A stretch of 64,000 bases of DNA from Kribbella sandramycini (GCF_013131805.1 NZ_JABJRC010000010.1:241815-305814), one strand, 5' to 3'; counted from the stretch's first letter, positions 42,030-50,811 are shown. Made by a program: numbers and translations. Notes: generated by a model not told the origin, from the letters alone.

Positions 42030-43364
42030 ATGACCGATCTGTCCGCGGCGATCGACCGCGTTCTGCCCAGTGTTCGTGCCGACCTCGAGGACCTCGTCCG
42101 GATTCCGTCGGTCAGCTCCGAGCCGGCCCGCGCGGCCGACGTCCAGCGGTCCGCCGAGGCGACCGCGGCGCTGTTCGAGGCCGAGGGGTTCGAGGTCAAG
42201 ATCGTCCGCGCGGGCGCCGGCGCCCCGGCCGTGATCGCGAAAAAGGCTGCCCCGGCGGGTAAACCGACCGTCCTGCTGTACGCGCACCACGACGTCCAGC
42301 CGACCGGTCCGGTCGAGCAGTGGACGTCGGACCCGTTCGAGCCGACCGAGCGCGGTGACCGGCTGTACGGTCGCGGCTCGGCCGACGACAAGGCCGGCAT
42401 CGCGGCGCACCTGGCCGCTGTCCGGGCCTTCGGCAACGACCTGCCGGTCGGCGTGACGGTGTTCGTCGAGGGCGAGGAGGAGATCGGCTCGCCGACCCTG
42501 CTGCAGCTCCTGGACGAGTACTCCGCCGAGCTGACCGCCGACGCGATCGTGATCGCCGACTCCGGCAACTGGGATGTCGGCCACCCCGCGCTGACCGTTT
42601 CGCTGCGCGGCCTGGTCGAGGCGTACGTCGAGGTCCGGACGCTCGACCACGCCGTCCACTCGGGCCTGTTCGGCGGCCCGATCCCGGATGCGCTGTCCGC
42701 GCTGTGCCGCCTGCTGGCGACGCTGCACGACGACAAGGGCGATGTCGCCGTCGACGGGCTGCACGCGTCCCGCGCGGCCGACGTCGTCTACCCGGAGGGG
42801 CGGCTGCGCGCCGAGTCCAGCGTCGTGGAGTCCGTCCGGCTGACCGGCTCGGGTTCGCTGGTCGACCGGCTGTGGACGCGCCCGGCGATCGCCGTCCTCG
42901 GGATCGACGCGCCGTCGGTCGCCGCGGCCAGCAACACGCTGGTGCCGGTCGCGAAGGCCAAGGTGAGCCTGCGGGTCGCGCCGGGCGACGACGCGGTGAA
43001 GGCGAGCGCGGCCCTCAAGGCCCACCTGGAGAACAACGCCCCCTGGGGCGCGCAGGTCACCGTGACCGAGGGCGAGGTCGGCCAGCCGTGCAGCATCAAT
43101 GCCCGCGGCGCCGGCTACGAGGCCGCGCGCTCGGCTTTCCACACCGCCTGGGGCGTCGAGCCGATCGACATGGGGATGGGCGGCTCGATCCCGTTCATCG
43201 CCGAGTTCCAGCGCGTTTTCCCGGCGGCCGCCATCCTGGTCACCGGCGTCGAGGACCCGGACACCCGGGCCCACGGCATCGACGAAGGCCTGCATCTCGC
43301 CGAGTTCCGCAAGGTCTGCCTGGCTGAAGCGCAGCTGTTGCAGAACCTCGCAGACAACGCCTGA
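42030..43364 (+). CDS. M20-family dipeptidase
   Basis: A 444-residue cytoplasmic metallopeptidase. Metal ligands sit in VLLYAHHDVQPTG (His/Asp), GRGSADDKAG (bridging Asp), VFVEGEEEIGSP (catalytic and ligand Glu), IADSGNWDVG and the late histidine in RAHGIDEGLH. The dimerisation domain lies in between. It probably hydrolyses dipeptides or related amide substrates. No signal peptide is present. It precedes the transhydrogenase operon by 58 bases but has no functional link to it. Confidence 0.93.
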   Translation: MTDLSAAIDRVLPSVRADLEDLVRIPSVSSEPARAADVQRSAEATAALFEAEGFEVKIVRAGAGAPAVIAKKAAPAGKPTVLLYAHHDVQPTGPVEQWTSDPFEPTERGDRLYGRGSADDKAGIAAHLAAVRAFGNDLPVGVTVFVEGEEEIGSPTLLQLLDEYSAELTADAIVIADSGNWDVGHPALTVSLRGLVEAYVEVRTLDHAVHSGLFGGPIPDALSALCRLLATLHDDKGDVAVDGLHASRAADVVYPEGRLRAESSVVESVRLTGSGSLVDRLWTRPAIAVLGIDAPSVAAASNTLVPVAKAKVSLRVAPGDDAVKASAALKAHLENNAPWGAQVTVTEGEVGQPCSINARGAGYEAARSAFHTAWGVEPIDMGMGGSIPFIAEFQRVFPAAAILVTGVEDPDTRAHGIDEGLHLAEFRKVCLAEAQLLQNLADNA

Positions 43365-43409
43365 GACACAACCTGGCGGCCGGACTTTTCGGCGACACAC
43401 GGTTTGGCA

Positions 43410-43415
43410 TAGGTT
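43410..43415 (+). promoter_or_regulatory. -10 box TAGGTT of the pnt operon
   Basis: TAGGTT ends seven bases before the GTG at 43423, indicating a leaderless transcript and selecting that start within a longer open frame. Confidence 0.5.
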
Positions 43416-43422
43416 TCGGCGA

Positions 43423-44547
43423 GTGAAGATCGCAGTGGTACGGGAGACCAGGCCCGCCGAGCGCCGGGTCGCGTTGGTGCCGGAACAAGTCGCGAAACTG
43501 ATCGAGCTCGGGTACGAGGTCGCCGTCGAGCCGGCCGCCGGTGAGCGGGCGCTGTTCTCCGACGACCAGTACCGCGAGGCGGGCGCGGACGTCGCCTGGG
43601 GCGCCGACCATGCGGCGACCATCGTCGCGTCGGTCCAGCCGCTGGAGCGCGAGCGTCTGCAGCGGCTGCATGCCGGTACGGCGTTGCTGTCGTTCCTGCC
43701 GACCAACCCGCCGGATGTGGTCCGTACGGCGATGCGGGCCAAGCTGACCGCCTTCGCGATGGAGCTGATCCCGCGGATCTCCCGGGCCCAGTCGATGGAC
43801 GCCCTGTCCTCGCAGGCCCTGGTCGCCGGCTACCGGGCCGCGATCGTCGCCGCCGAGCGGCTGCCGCGGTTCTTCCCGCTGAACATGACCGCCGCCGGCA
43901 CGGTCCCGCCGGCGCAGGTCGTCGTCCTGGGCGCCGGCGTCGCCGGTCTGCAGGCCATCGCGACCGCCAAGCGGCTCGGCGCGGTCGTCAAGGCGTACGA
44001 CGTCCGGACGGCGGCCGCCGAGGAGATCGCCTCGATGGGCGCCCAGCCGATCGAGCTCGAGCTCGGCACACTCGACGGCCCCGGCGGCTACGCCCGGGAG
44101 ATGACCGCCGAACGCGCGCAGTTGCAGCGTGAGCTGCTGACGCCGTACATCGCGGCCGCCGACGCGCTGATCACGACCGCCGCCGTACCGGGCCGGACGG
44201 CGCCGATGCTGGTCTCACGCGCGATGGTCGAGCAGATGAAACCCGGCTCGGTCGTCGTCGACCTCGCCTCCGAGCAGGGCGGCAACGTCGAGGGCTCGGT
44301 GGCCGGAACCGAGCTGACCATCGGTAACGCGCTGGTCTGGGGCGGCGCGAACGTGCCCAGCCAGATGGCCGGGCCGGCCAGCCGCCTCTACGGGCAGAAC
44401 ATCGCGAACCTGATCCGCCTGATGACCCGCAACGCCGCCTTCGACCCGGACTTCGACGACGAGATCGTCCGCGGCTGCTGTGTCACCCACGACGGCGCTG
44501 TCCTGCACGAGCCCACCCGCGAACTCCTGAACGGACCTCAGTCGTGA
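43423..44547 (+). CDS. pntA1: NAD(P) transhydrogenase subunit alpha 1
   Basis: A 374-residue soluble NAD(H)-binding subunit (domain I) of the proton-translocating transhydrogenase. It includes VVRETRPAERRVALVPEQV at the N-terminus, SLSFLP-like strands, RISRAQSMDALSSQ, the dinucleotide fold VVLGAGVAGLQAIATAKRLGA near residue 165, and the mobile loop region. The GTG at 43423 is seven bases after a -10 box. Alpha is split into pntA1 and pntA2, as in Rhodospirillum and many actinobacteria. The stop overlaps pntA2 as GTGA. Confidence 0.95.
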   Translation: MKIAVVRETRPAERRVALVPEQVAKLIELGYEVAVEPAAGERALFSDDQYREAGADVAWGADHAATIVASVQPLERERLQRLHAGTALLSFLPTNPPDVVRTAMRAKLTAFAMELIPRISRAQSMDALSSQALVAGYRAAIVAAERLPRFFPLNMTAAGTVPPAQVVVLGAGVAGLQAIATAKRLGAVVKAYDVRTAAAEEIASMGAQPIELELGTLDGPGGYAREMTAERAQLQRELLTPYIAAADALITTAAVPGRTAPMLVSRAMVEQMKPGSVVVDLASEQGGNVEGSVAGTELTIGNALVWGGANVPSQMAGPASRLYGQNIANLIRLMTRNAAFDPDFDDEIVRGCCVTHDGAVLHEPTRELLNGPQS

Positions 44548-44849
44548 CCGAATCCATTGCGTTGCTGACGATTTTCGTCCTCGCGGCGTTCGTCGGGGTC
44601 GAGGTGATCAGCAAGGTCTCCTCGACCCTGCACACCCCGCTGATGTCCGGCGCGAACGCGATCCACGGCGTCATCCTGGTCGGCGCGATCATCGTCACCG
44701 GGCAGGCCGAGTCCACGCTGGTGGTGATCGTCGGGCTGCTGGCCGTCGTCCTGGCGACCGTGAACATGGTCGGCGGGTTCGTCGTCACCGACCGGATGCT
44801 CGAGATGTTCAAGGGCCCGGCGGCGCGTAAGAAGGAGCTGCACAAGTGA
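44544..44849 (+). CDS. pntA2: NAD(P) transhydrogenase subunit alpha 2
   Basis: A 101-residue membrane subunit with about three hydrophobic segments and the conserved EVISKVSSTLHTPLMSGANA motif, which forms part of the proton channel. It links the soluble alpha 1 to the beta subunit. GTGA overlaps on both sides couple its translation to its partners. Confidence 0.95.
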   Translation: MTESIALLTIFVLAAFVGVEVISKVSSTLHTPLMSGANAIHGVILVGAIIVTGQAESTLVVIVGLLAVVLATVNMVGGFVVTDRMLEMFKGPAARKKELHK

Positions 44850-46216
44850 TCCCCACCTGGGCCCAGATCGGGTACCTGATCGCCGCGGTCTGCTTCATCG
44901 TCGCGCTGAAGGCGTTGTCGTCGCCGAAGTCCGCCCGGACCGGCAACCTGCTCGGCGCCGCGGGCGCCGTCCTCGCCGTCATCATCACGTTCGTCGCCTA
45001 CAAGCCGGACCATCTGGCCCCGATCCTGATCGCGCTCGCGATCGGCACCGTCGGCGGCGTGGTCGGCTCGCGCCGCGTGCAGATGACCCAGATGCCGCAG
45101 CTCGTCGCGCTGTTCAACGGCGTCGGCGGCGGCGCGGCCGCGCTGGTCGCGCTGATGGAGCTCGGCGAGCTGTCCACGGACGCCGTCGTCCCGGCGATCG
45201 CGTCCGCGTTCACGATCCTGGTCGGCGCGATCAGCTTCTCCGGCTCGATCGTCACGTTCGCCAAGCTCCAGGAGCTGATGACGACCCGGCCGGTGACCTT
45301 CCCCGGTCTGCCGGTGCTGTTCGTCGCCTCGATGCTCGGCGGTCTGGTGCTGGCCGGGTTCCTGGTCAACGAGCCGCGGGTGTGGGTCGGCGTCCTGCTC
45401 TGCCTGGTCGGCCTCGCGGTCGGTGTGATGCTGGTGCTGCCGGTGGGCGGCGCCGATGTGCCGATCGTCATCTCGCTGCTGAACGCGTTCACCGGTCTGA
45501 CGGTGGCGGCCGGCGGTTACGTCCTGAACAACACGCTGTTGCTCGTCGCGGGCACGCTCGTCGGCGCGGCCGGCACGCTGCTGACCAAGATGATGGCCGA
45601 CGCGATGGGCCGCTCGGTCTTCAACATCCTCTTCGGCGCGGTGAAGGGCGGCTCGACCCTCGGCGGCGGGACGGCGTCCGACCGGCCGGTCATCTCCGGC
45701 GGGGCCGAGGACGTCGCGATTCTGCTCGGCTACGCCAACAAGGTGATCATCGTCCCCGGCTACGGGCTCGCCGTCGCCCAGGCCCAGCACACGCTGCGCG
45801 ACCTGGTCGAGGAGCTGCAGTCCCGCGGGGTCAAGGTCGACTACGCCATCCACCCGGTGGCCGGCCGGATGCCTGGGCACATGAACGTGCTGCTCGCCGA
45901 GGCCCAGGTGCCCTACGACCAGCTCCGCGAGATGGACGAGATCAACGGCGACTTCAAGACCACGGACGTCGTCCTGGTCGTCGGCGCCAACGACGTCGTC
46001 AACCCGGCCGCCCGGAACACGCCGTCCGCGCCGATCTACGGGATGCCGATCCTGAACGCCGACGAGGCGCAGCGCGTCATCTTCCTCAAACGCTCCATGC
46101 GCCCGGGTTTCGCGGGGATCGAGAACGAACTCCTCTACGACCCCCGAACCACCCTCCTGTTCGGCGATGCCCGCGACTCCCTGACCAAGCTGCTCGGCGC
46201 CCTGAAAACCCTCTGA
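44846..46216 (+). CDS. pntB: NAD(P) transhydrogenase subunit beta
   Basis: A 456-residue subunit. The membrane domain (about residues 1-260, around nine segments) is followed by the NADP(H)-binding domain III, with the GYGLAVAQAQ motif, HPVAGRMPGHMNVLLAEA and VVLVVGANDVVNPAA. Together with PntA1 and PntA2 it uses the proton gradient to make NADPH from NADH. A tight terminator lies 17 bases after the stop. Confidence 0.96.
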   Translation: MIPTWAQIGYLIAAVCFIVALKALSSPKSARTGNLLGAAGAVLAVIITFVAYKPDHLAPILIALAIGTVGGVVGSRRVQMTQMPQLVALFNGVGGGAAALVALMELGELSTDAVVPAIASAFTILVGAISFSGSIVTFAKLQELMTTRPVTFPGLPVLFVASMLGGLVLAGFLVNEPRVWVGVLLCLVGLAVGVMLVLPVGGADVPIVISLLNAFTGLTVAAGGYVLNNTLLLVAGTLVGAAGTLLTKMMADAMGRSVFNILFGAVKGGSTLGGGTASDRPVISGGAEDVAILLGYANKVIIVPGYGLAVAQAQHTLRDLVEELQSRGVKVDYAIHPVAGRMPGHMNVLLAEAQVPYDQLREMDEINGDFKTTDVVLVVGANDVVNPAARNTPSAPIYGMPILNADEAQRVIFLKRSMRPGFAGIENELLYDPRTTLLFGDARDSLTKLLGALKTL

Positions 46217-46233
46217 CGCACCCCGATTGGACC

Positions 46234-46258
46234 ACGGCTGCCGCTTAGCGGCAGCCGT
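46234..46258 (+). terminator. pnt operon terminator
   Basis: An 11-base-pair perfect stem (ACGGCTGCCGC with its complement) and a 3-base loop TTA, 17 bases after pntB. Confidence 0.85.
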
Positions 46259-46265
46259 TCGTCCG

Positions 46266-46301
46266 TTGTGCACGAATTCGTGCACAAATTGGTCCAGACC
46301 G
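46266..46301. promoter_or_regulatory. 22-base perfect palindrome next to a DasR-like site
   Basis: Bases 46266-46287 are a perfect palindrome whose left half is TTGTGCACGAA. Three bases later 46290-46301 reads TGGTCCAGACCG, close to the DasR-responsive consensus TGGTCTAGACCA and to the 12-base repeats TGGTCCAGACC described in Streptomyces chitinase promoters. No gene follows on the plus strand for 1.5 kb, so any target is unclear. Confidence 0.45.
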
Positions 46302-46792
46302 GCCGCCCGCACCCCACTGGCCGCCCCCGGCCAACGTCCCACCCCGGCCACCCACGACCATTGCCCCTCATTTCTCCAGGCTGTTTAACTTTCCCCACGC
46401 AGCAACTCCCCGCTGCCCCCGGCGTGCCATCTCCCGCCACCAGCCCACGCCCCGCCAGGAGCTTCGCCTTGCCCTGCCCACCCGCCACTTCCACCGCCAT
46501 TCGTACCCCCCCGGTGGCGCGGATATCAGGGCCGAACGGCATCGCAGGTGCCTTGCCGCCCATCTCCCACCGGAATTCGCGCATTCCCGTCCACGTCTGA
46601 GATTCCGATACGAGATCACGGAGTTCGGTCCGCGAAATTGCCGGCCGGTGACCTCGTGATTCATTTCCGGTAGTGATTCCTCTGGGCGCAAACTGGATAT
46701 CAGGTACGACGCTGTGAATCATGAACGTGCAGTACTCGGGGAGCTGAATTCACTGGCGCAGGATCGACCGGGTATCCGTCTCGGCCAGGCTC
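46302..46792. other. Gene-free stretch between convergent genes
   Basis: About 490 bases after the palindrome show no credible gene, RNA fold or repeat. Open frames here have atypical composition and run through the palindrome and terminator. The part from about 46600 to 46760 is visibly lower in GC than its surroundings. A 576-base gap between two convergent genes is unusual in this window and may hold decayed sequence. Confidence 0.5.
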
Positions 46793-47779
46793 TTAGACCC
46801 ACCCGCGTTTGGCGGCTGCTACTCCTAGCTCGAAGCGGCTCGCGGCGTCGAGGCGCTCGGAGAGGTTGGCGGTGATGCGGCGGGCGGTGCGCAGCGAGAT
46901 GCCGAGGAGGCGGGCTACCTGCTCGTCCTTGGCGCCGCCGGCGAGCAGACGAAGTACTTCGGCCTCGTGGGGCGTCAGCGGAGACTCGTTCTCGCGGTCG
47001 TCGGGCTCGAAGAGCTCGGAGGCGCGGGCCCAGTAGGAGTCGAACAGGGCCTTGGCCACGTTGACGACCGCGGGGCTGCGGTGGATGACCGCGCCGGCGC
47101 TCTGGTTGTCCGGATCCATCGGCATGATGGCGATCTCGCCGTCGAAGATGAGCAGCCGCATCGGGAGCGTAGGCGTAGCGCGGACTTCGCCGCCCAGCCG
47201 GTGGATGCTCCGGGCGTACTCACTGGCGCCCTTCGACTCCATCATGTGCTGGAGGTAGACGGCGCGCATCTTGATACCGCGCTCCAGTAGCGGCGCATCC
47301 GGTGAGCCCTCGTCCATCGGCCGAACGACGTCTTCGAGGTGGACCGGAATCAGGGCCCAAAAGCTCGTGCGAGCCTTCAGGGCCAGCTCGTCGATCCGGC
47401 GAGAGGCGTTGGCACGGCCCTTGATCACCTCGACGTCACCGCTGCTGCGCGCGGTCAGCAGTTCGTTGTACTGCTCGGCGACCACCTCGGCGCTGGCCTC
47501 GGCCTCCCGGAGGAGCCCCAACTCCGCATTGAGCTGGGTCCGGCGGCGTTCGGCGAGGTTCGCCAAGCCGACCCGGGGGTGAACAGCGTGTTCGCCCTCG
47601 GGATTCGCCCAGGTCGGCACCAGCAGCTCGAGCTTGCGGAGCCTGTTCATCAGCTCATGTACATCGTTTACGGATCGATCTACTAGCGCGGCAATCTGCT
47701 CCGGCGTAGCGTCCGGGTGACTGAGGAGGGCGTGATAGACCGCAAAGGTGGCTTCATCCACACCGAGCGGATCGAGCAC
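46793..47779 (-). CDS. TrmB/LuxR-type transcriptional regulator
   Basis: A 328-residue regulator. The N-terminal part (about residues 1-65: DEATFAVYHALLSHPDATP, then IAALVDRSVNDVHELMNRL) is a TrmB-like winged helix. A middle region of about 190 residues has a coiled segment and a PLD-like ligand region (GIKMRAVYLQHMME, MRLLIFDGEIAIMPMD). A LuxR helix-turn-helix ends the protein (about 265-310: PLTPHEAEVLRLLAGGAKDE). The GTG at 47779 is chosen because GAGGAGG lies five bases upstream; longer frames lack a ribosome-binding site. It is divergent from a small secreted peptide and is likely to sense or control it. Confidence 0.85.
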   Translation of the reverse strand: MLDPLGVDEATFAVYHALLSHPDATPEQIAALVDRSVNDVHELMNRLRKLELLVPTWANPEGEHAVHPRVGLANLAERRRTQLNAELGLLREAEASAEVVAEQYNELLTARSSGDVEVIKGRANASRRIDELALKARTSFWALIPVHLEDVVRPMDEGSPDAPLLERGIKMRAVYLQHMMESKGASEYARSIHRLGGEVRATPTLPMRLLIFDGEIAIMPMDPDNQSAGAVIHRSPAVVNVAKALFDSYWARASELFEPDDRENESPLTPHEAEVLRLLAGGAKDEQVARLLGISLRTARRITANLSERLDAASRFELGVAAAKRGWV

Positions 47780-47794
47780 GAAATCCTCCTCGTG

Positions 47795-47879
47795 AACCTG
47801 TCGGAACCGACCATATACAGAGAGCGTCGAGATGGCGCGCTCAATGTGCGGTTCCGGGATTATTTCGAAAGGACAGGTT
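47795..47879. promoter_or_regulatory. Nested inverted repeats in the divergent regulator/peptide promoter
   Basis: Two perfect inverted repeats are nested in the 100-base gap. The outer pair is AACCTGTC (47795-47802) and GACAGGTT (47872-47879). The inner pair is CGGAACCG (47802-47809) and CGGTTCCG (47849-47856). They flank both promoters and end at the peptide start, which suggests a looped operator for the neighbouring LuxR-type regulator. Confidence 0.5.
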
Positions 47880-48026
47880 GTGATCAAGAAGATACTCTCC
47901 GCCGTCATTGCGGCCGTGTTCGCGGCGGCCCTGGCGATCGCGGCCTCAGCGGAGCACAAGGCAGTGACCGCCGGCGACGACCCGGCCGGGGCCTGCGGCG
48001 CCTGCTGGACTCAACCTTTGCTGTAG
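47880..48026 (+). CDS. Small secreted Cys-containing peptide (48 residues)
   Basis: The frame begins at a GTG with AAAGGA upstream. It encodes a typical signal peptide (MIKKILSAVIAAVFAAALAI, cleavage expected after AASA near residue 24) followed by a mature part of about 24 residues. The mature part has an acidic start and a C-terminal CGAC motif before WTQPLL. No family is recognised. The divergent TrmB/LuxR-type regulator and the shared inverted repeats suggest a peptide signal or RiPP-like product. No modification enzyme is adjacent, so an unmodified or disulphide-bearing peptide is more likely. Confidence 0.65.
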   Translation: MIKKILSAVIAAVFAAALAIAASAEHKAVTAGDDPAGACGACWTQPLL

Positions 48027-48092
48027 CCACCTGAGGCCGACCCCGCCCGGTCGGCCTGAATCGGCTCGTCAGGGGCACGGCTGTCTGTCGCG

Positions 48093-48098
48093 TAGACT
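48093..48098 (+). promoter_or_regulatory. -10 box TAGACT of purF
   Basis: TAGACT ends six bases before the GTG at 48105, consistent with a leaderless purF transcript. Confidence 0.55.
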
Positions 48099-48104
48099 GC
48101 GGGG

Positions 48105-49667
48105 GTGGCTCGTGGCGATGGTCGGCTCACTCATGATCTGGACCCTCAGGACCTGGGACCGCAGGACGCCTGTGGCGTCTTCGGGGTTTGGGCGCCGGGG
48201 GAAGAGGTCGCCAAACTTACCTATTTCGGGCTCTATGCTCTGCAGCACCGGGGGCAGGAGTCGGCGGGGATCGCGGTCAGTAACGGGAGTCAGATCCTCG
48301 TTTACAAGGACATGGGGCTGGTCAGCCAGGCCTTCGACGAGGCGACGCTGGCGTCGCTGCGGGGGCATATCGCGATCGGGCACTGCCGGTACTCGACCAC
48401 CGGGTCGAGTGTGTGGGCCAATGCGCAGCCGACGTTCCGGTCGACGGCGACCGGGTCGATCGCGCTCGGCCACAACGGGAACCTGACCAACACCGGTGAG
48501 CTGGCCGCCAGTCTGAACGGCGGCGGCGACCTGGATCTCGGGCTGGACGCCGAGGCCGAGCACGCGAAGGCGAACGCGAAACACAACGCGTCGTCGGACA
48601 CCGACATCCTGACGTCGATGCTCGCCGGGTACCCGGATCTGACCGTCGAGCAGGCCGCGGCGAAGGTGCTGCCGAAGGTGAAGGGTGCCTTCAGCCTGAT
48701 CTTCATGGACGAGAACACCCTGTACGCCGCTCGCGACCCGCAGGGCATCCGCCCGCTCGTATTGGGCCGGCTGGAGCGCGGCTGGGTGATCGCGAGCGAG
48801 ACCGCCGCGCTGGACATCGTCGGCGCCAGCTTCATCCGCGAGGTGGAGCCGGGCGAGATGGTCGCGATCGACGCCGAGGGGCTGCGCTCGCAGCGGTTCG
48901 CCGAGGCGGACCCGAAGGGCTGCCTGTTCGAGTTCGTCTACCTGGCCCGCCCGGACACCCAGATCTCCGGCCAGCGGATCCACTCCACCCGGGTCGAGAT
49001 CGGCCGCCGGCTGGCCCGCGAGCACCCGGCGGACGCCGATCTGGTGATCGCGACCCCGGAGTCCGGCGTCCCGGGCGCGATCGGGTACGCCGAGGAGTCC
49101 GGCATCCCCTACGGATCGGGCCTGGTCAAGAACGCGTACGTCGGCCGGACGTTCATCCAGCCGAGTCAGACCATCCGCCAGCTCGGGATCCGGCTGAAGC
49201 TGAACCCGCTGCGTGAGGTGATCGAGGGGAAGCGGCTGGTCGTCGTCGACGACACGATCGTCCGCGGCAACACCCAGCGCGCGGTGATCCGGATGCTGCG
49301 CGAGGCCGGGGCGAAGGAGATCCACGTCCGGATCACCGCCCCGCCGGTGAAGTGGCCGTGTTTCTACGGGATCGACTTCGCCAGTCGCGCCGAGCTGATC
49401 GCGAACGGGCTGAACACCGAGGAGATCTGCCGCTCGCTGGGCGCCGACTCCCTCGGCTACATCGGCCTGGACACGCTGGTCGAGGCGACGAACGTGCCGA
49501 AGGAGCGGCTCTGCCGCGCCTGTTTCGACGGCGTCTACCCGGTCGCGCTGCCCGACCCGGAGCAGTTGGGCAAGCATCTGCTCGAGGTCCCGGAACGCAC
49601 CGACGCCGACGGCCTGGCCGCGGTCGTCGGTGGCGGCGGCGCCGCCGACGCCCTGAGTCGTCCGTAA
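48105..49667 (+). CDS. purF: Amidophosphoribosyltransferase
   Basis: A 520-residue enzyme for the first step of purine synthesis (PRPP plus glutamine to phosphoribosylamine). A 22-residue propeptide precedes the catalytic Cys23 in DACGVFGVW. Glutaminase motifs LYALQHRGQESAGIA and GHCRYSTTGSS follow. The phosphoribosyltransferase part has VVVDDTIVRGNTQRAV. Cysteines in KWPCFYGIDF and LCRACFDGVYP fit the 4Fe-4S type of the enzyme. The start follows a -10 box directly. purM lies 39 bases downstream. Confidence 0.97.
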   Translation: MARGDGRLTHDLDPQDLGPQDACGVFGVWAPGEEVAKLTYFGLYALQHRGQESAGIAVSNGSQILVYKDMGLVSQAFDEATLASLRGHIAIGHCRYSTTGSSVWANAQPTFRSTATGSIALGHNGNLTNTGELAASLNGGGDLDLGLDAEAEHAKANAKHNASSDTDILTSMLAGYPDLTVEQAAAKVLPKVKGAFSLIFMDENTLYAARDPQGIRPLVLGRLERGWVIASETAALDIVGASFIREVEPGEMVAIDAEGLRSQRFAEADPKGCLFEFVYLARPDTQISGQRIHSTRVEIGRRLAREHPADADLVIATPESGVPGAIGYAEESGIPYGSGLVKNAYVGRTFIQPSQTIRQLGIRLKLNPLREVIEGKRLVVVDDTIVRGNTQRAVIRMLREAGAKEIHVRITAPPVKWPCFYGIDFASRAELIANGLNTEEICRSLGADSLGYIGLDTLVEATNVPKERLCRACFDGVYPVALPDPEQLGKHLLEVPERTDADGLAAVVGGGGAADALSRP

Positions 49668-49706
49668 CACTGGCGTCCCGAGCGACGTCGTACCGAGGAG
49701 AAGAAC

Positions 49707-50780
49707 GTGAGCCAAGGCGCGAGCTACGCCGCCGCCGGAGTCGACATCGAGGCCGGTGACCGGGCCGTCGAGCTGATGAAGGAGTGGGTCGCGAAGGCGA
49801 CCCGGCCGGAGGTGGTCGGTGGTCTCGGCGGGTTCGCCGGGCTGTTCGACGCGTCCGCGCTGACGTCGTACCAGCGGCCGCTGCTGGCGACGTCCACCGA
49901 CGGGATCGGGACGAAGGTCCAGATCGCGCAGCGGATGGACAAACACGACACGATCGGGTTCGACCTGGTCGGCATGGTCGTCGACGACCTGGTGGTCTGC
50001 GGCGCCGAGCCGCTGTTCATGACCGACTACATCTGCACCGGCAAGGTGGTCCCGGAGACGATCGCGCAGATCGTGAAGGGGATCGCGGAGGCGTGTGTCG
50101 AGGCCGGTACGGCGCTCGTCGGCGGCGAGACCGCGGAGCACCCGGGCCTGCTCGAGCCCGACGAGTACGACGTCGCCGGCGCTTCGACCGGCGTCGTCGA
50201 GGCGGCCGAGGTGCTGGGCGCGGAGCGCGTCCGCCCCGGGGACGTGGTCGTCGCGATGGCGTCGTCCGGGCTGCACTCGAACGGCTACTCGCTCGTCCGG
50301 CACGTGTTCTTCGACCGGGCCAAATGGGCGCTGGACCGGGAGGTCCCCGAGCTCGGCGGGACACTCGGCGAGACCCTGCTGACGCCGACCCGGGTCTACG
50401 CCAAGCACTGTCTCGAGCTGATCCAGGCGCTGAACGGCGCCGACGACCGGCCGCTGCACGCGATGTCGCACATCACCGGCGGCGGTTTCGCGGCGAACCT
50501 GGCCCGCGTCATCCCCGCGGAGCTGTCGGTCCGGATCGACCGCTCCACCTGGACGCCGGCCCCGATCTTCGGCCTGGTCGGCCTGCTCGGCGACGTCGAG
50601 CTGCTCGAGCTGGAGAAGACGCTGAACATGGGCGCCGGGATGGTCGCCGTCCTCGCTCCCGAGGTCGCCGACCAGGCGATCGCCGAGCTGGCGGCCCGCG
50701 ACATCCCCGCCTGGGTCTGCGGCGAAGTCCTCGCCACCCCCGGCGGAGCCGTCACCCTCGAAGGCTCCTACGCCAAGTAA
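49707..50780 (+). CDS. purM: Phosphoribosylformylglycinamidine cyclo-ligase
   Basis: A 357-residue ATP-dependent enzyme making aminoimidazole ribotide (AIR). It shows SYAAAGVDIEAGDRAVELMK at the N-terminus, STDGIGTKVQIA, GFDLVGMVVDDLVVCGAEPL, GGETAEHPGL and HITGGGFAANLARV. The GTG start follows GAGGAGAAGAAC. It is probably co-transcribed with purF. The gene ends before a minisatellite region. Confidence 0.97.
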   Translation: MSQGASYAAAGVDIEAGDRAVELMKEWVAKATRPEVVGGLGGFAGLFDASALTSYQRPLLATSTDGIGTKVQIAQRMDKHDTIGFDLVGMVVDDLVVCGAEPLFMTDYICTGKVVPETIAQIVKGIAEACVEAGTALVGGETAEHPGLLEPDEYDVAGASTGVVEAAEVLGAERVRPGDVVVAMASSGLHSNGYSLVRHVFFDRAKWALDREVPELGGTLGETLLTPTRVYAKHCLELIQALNGADDRPLHAMSHITGGGFAANLARVIPAELSVRIDRSTWTPAPIFGLVGLLGDVELLELEKTLNMGAGMVAVLAPEVADQAIAELAARDIPAWVCGEVLATPGGAVTLEGSYAK

Positions 50781-50811
50781 GCAGACGCCCGCTCCCGATT
50801 CCCACCCGCCC

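Noticed and set aside
44483..46351. Minus-strand frame of 622 codons opposite the pnt operon
   Set aside because: It covers three coupled transhydrogenase genes and their terminator, and is repetitive Asp/Arg/Gln sequence.
46135..46722. Minus-strand frame downstream of the TrmB/LuxR-type regulator, considered as a third gene of the peptide system
   Set aside because: It spans the 22-base palindrome and the pnt terminator and overlaps pntB. No domain or ribosome-binding site is visible.
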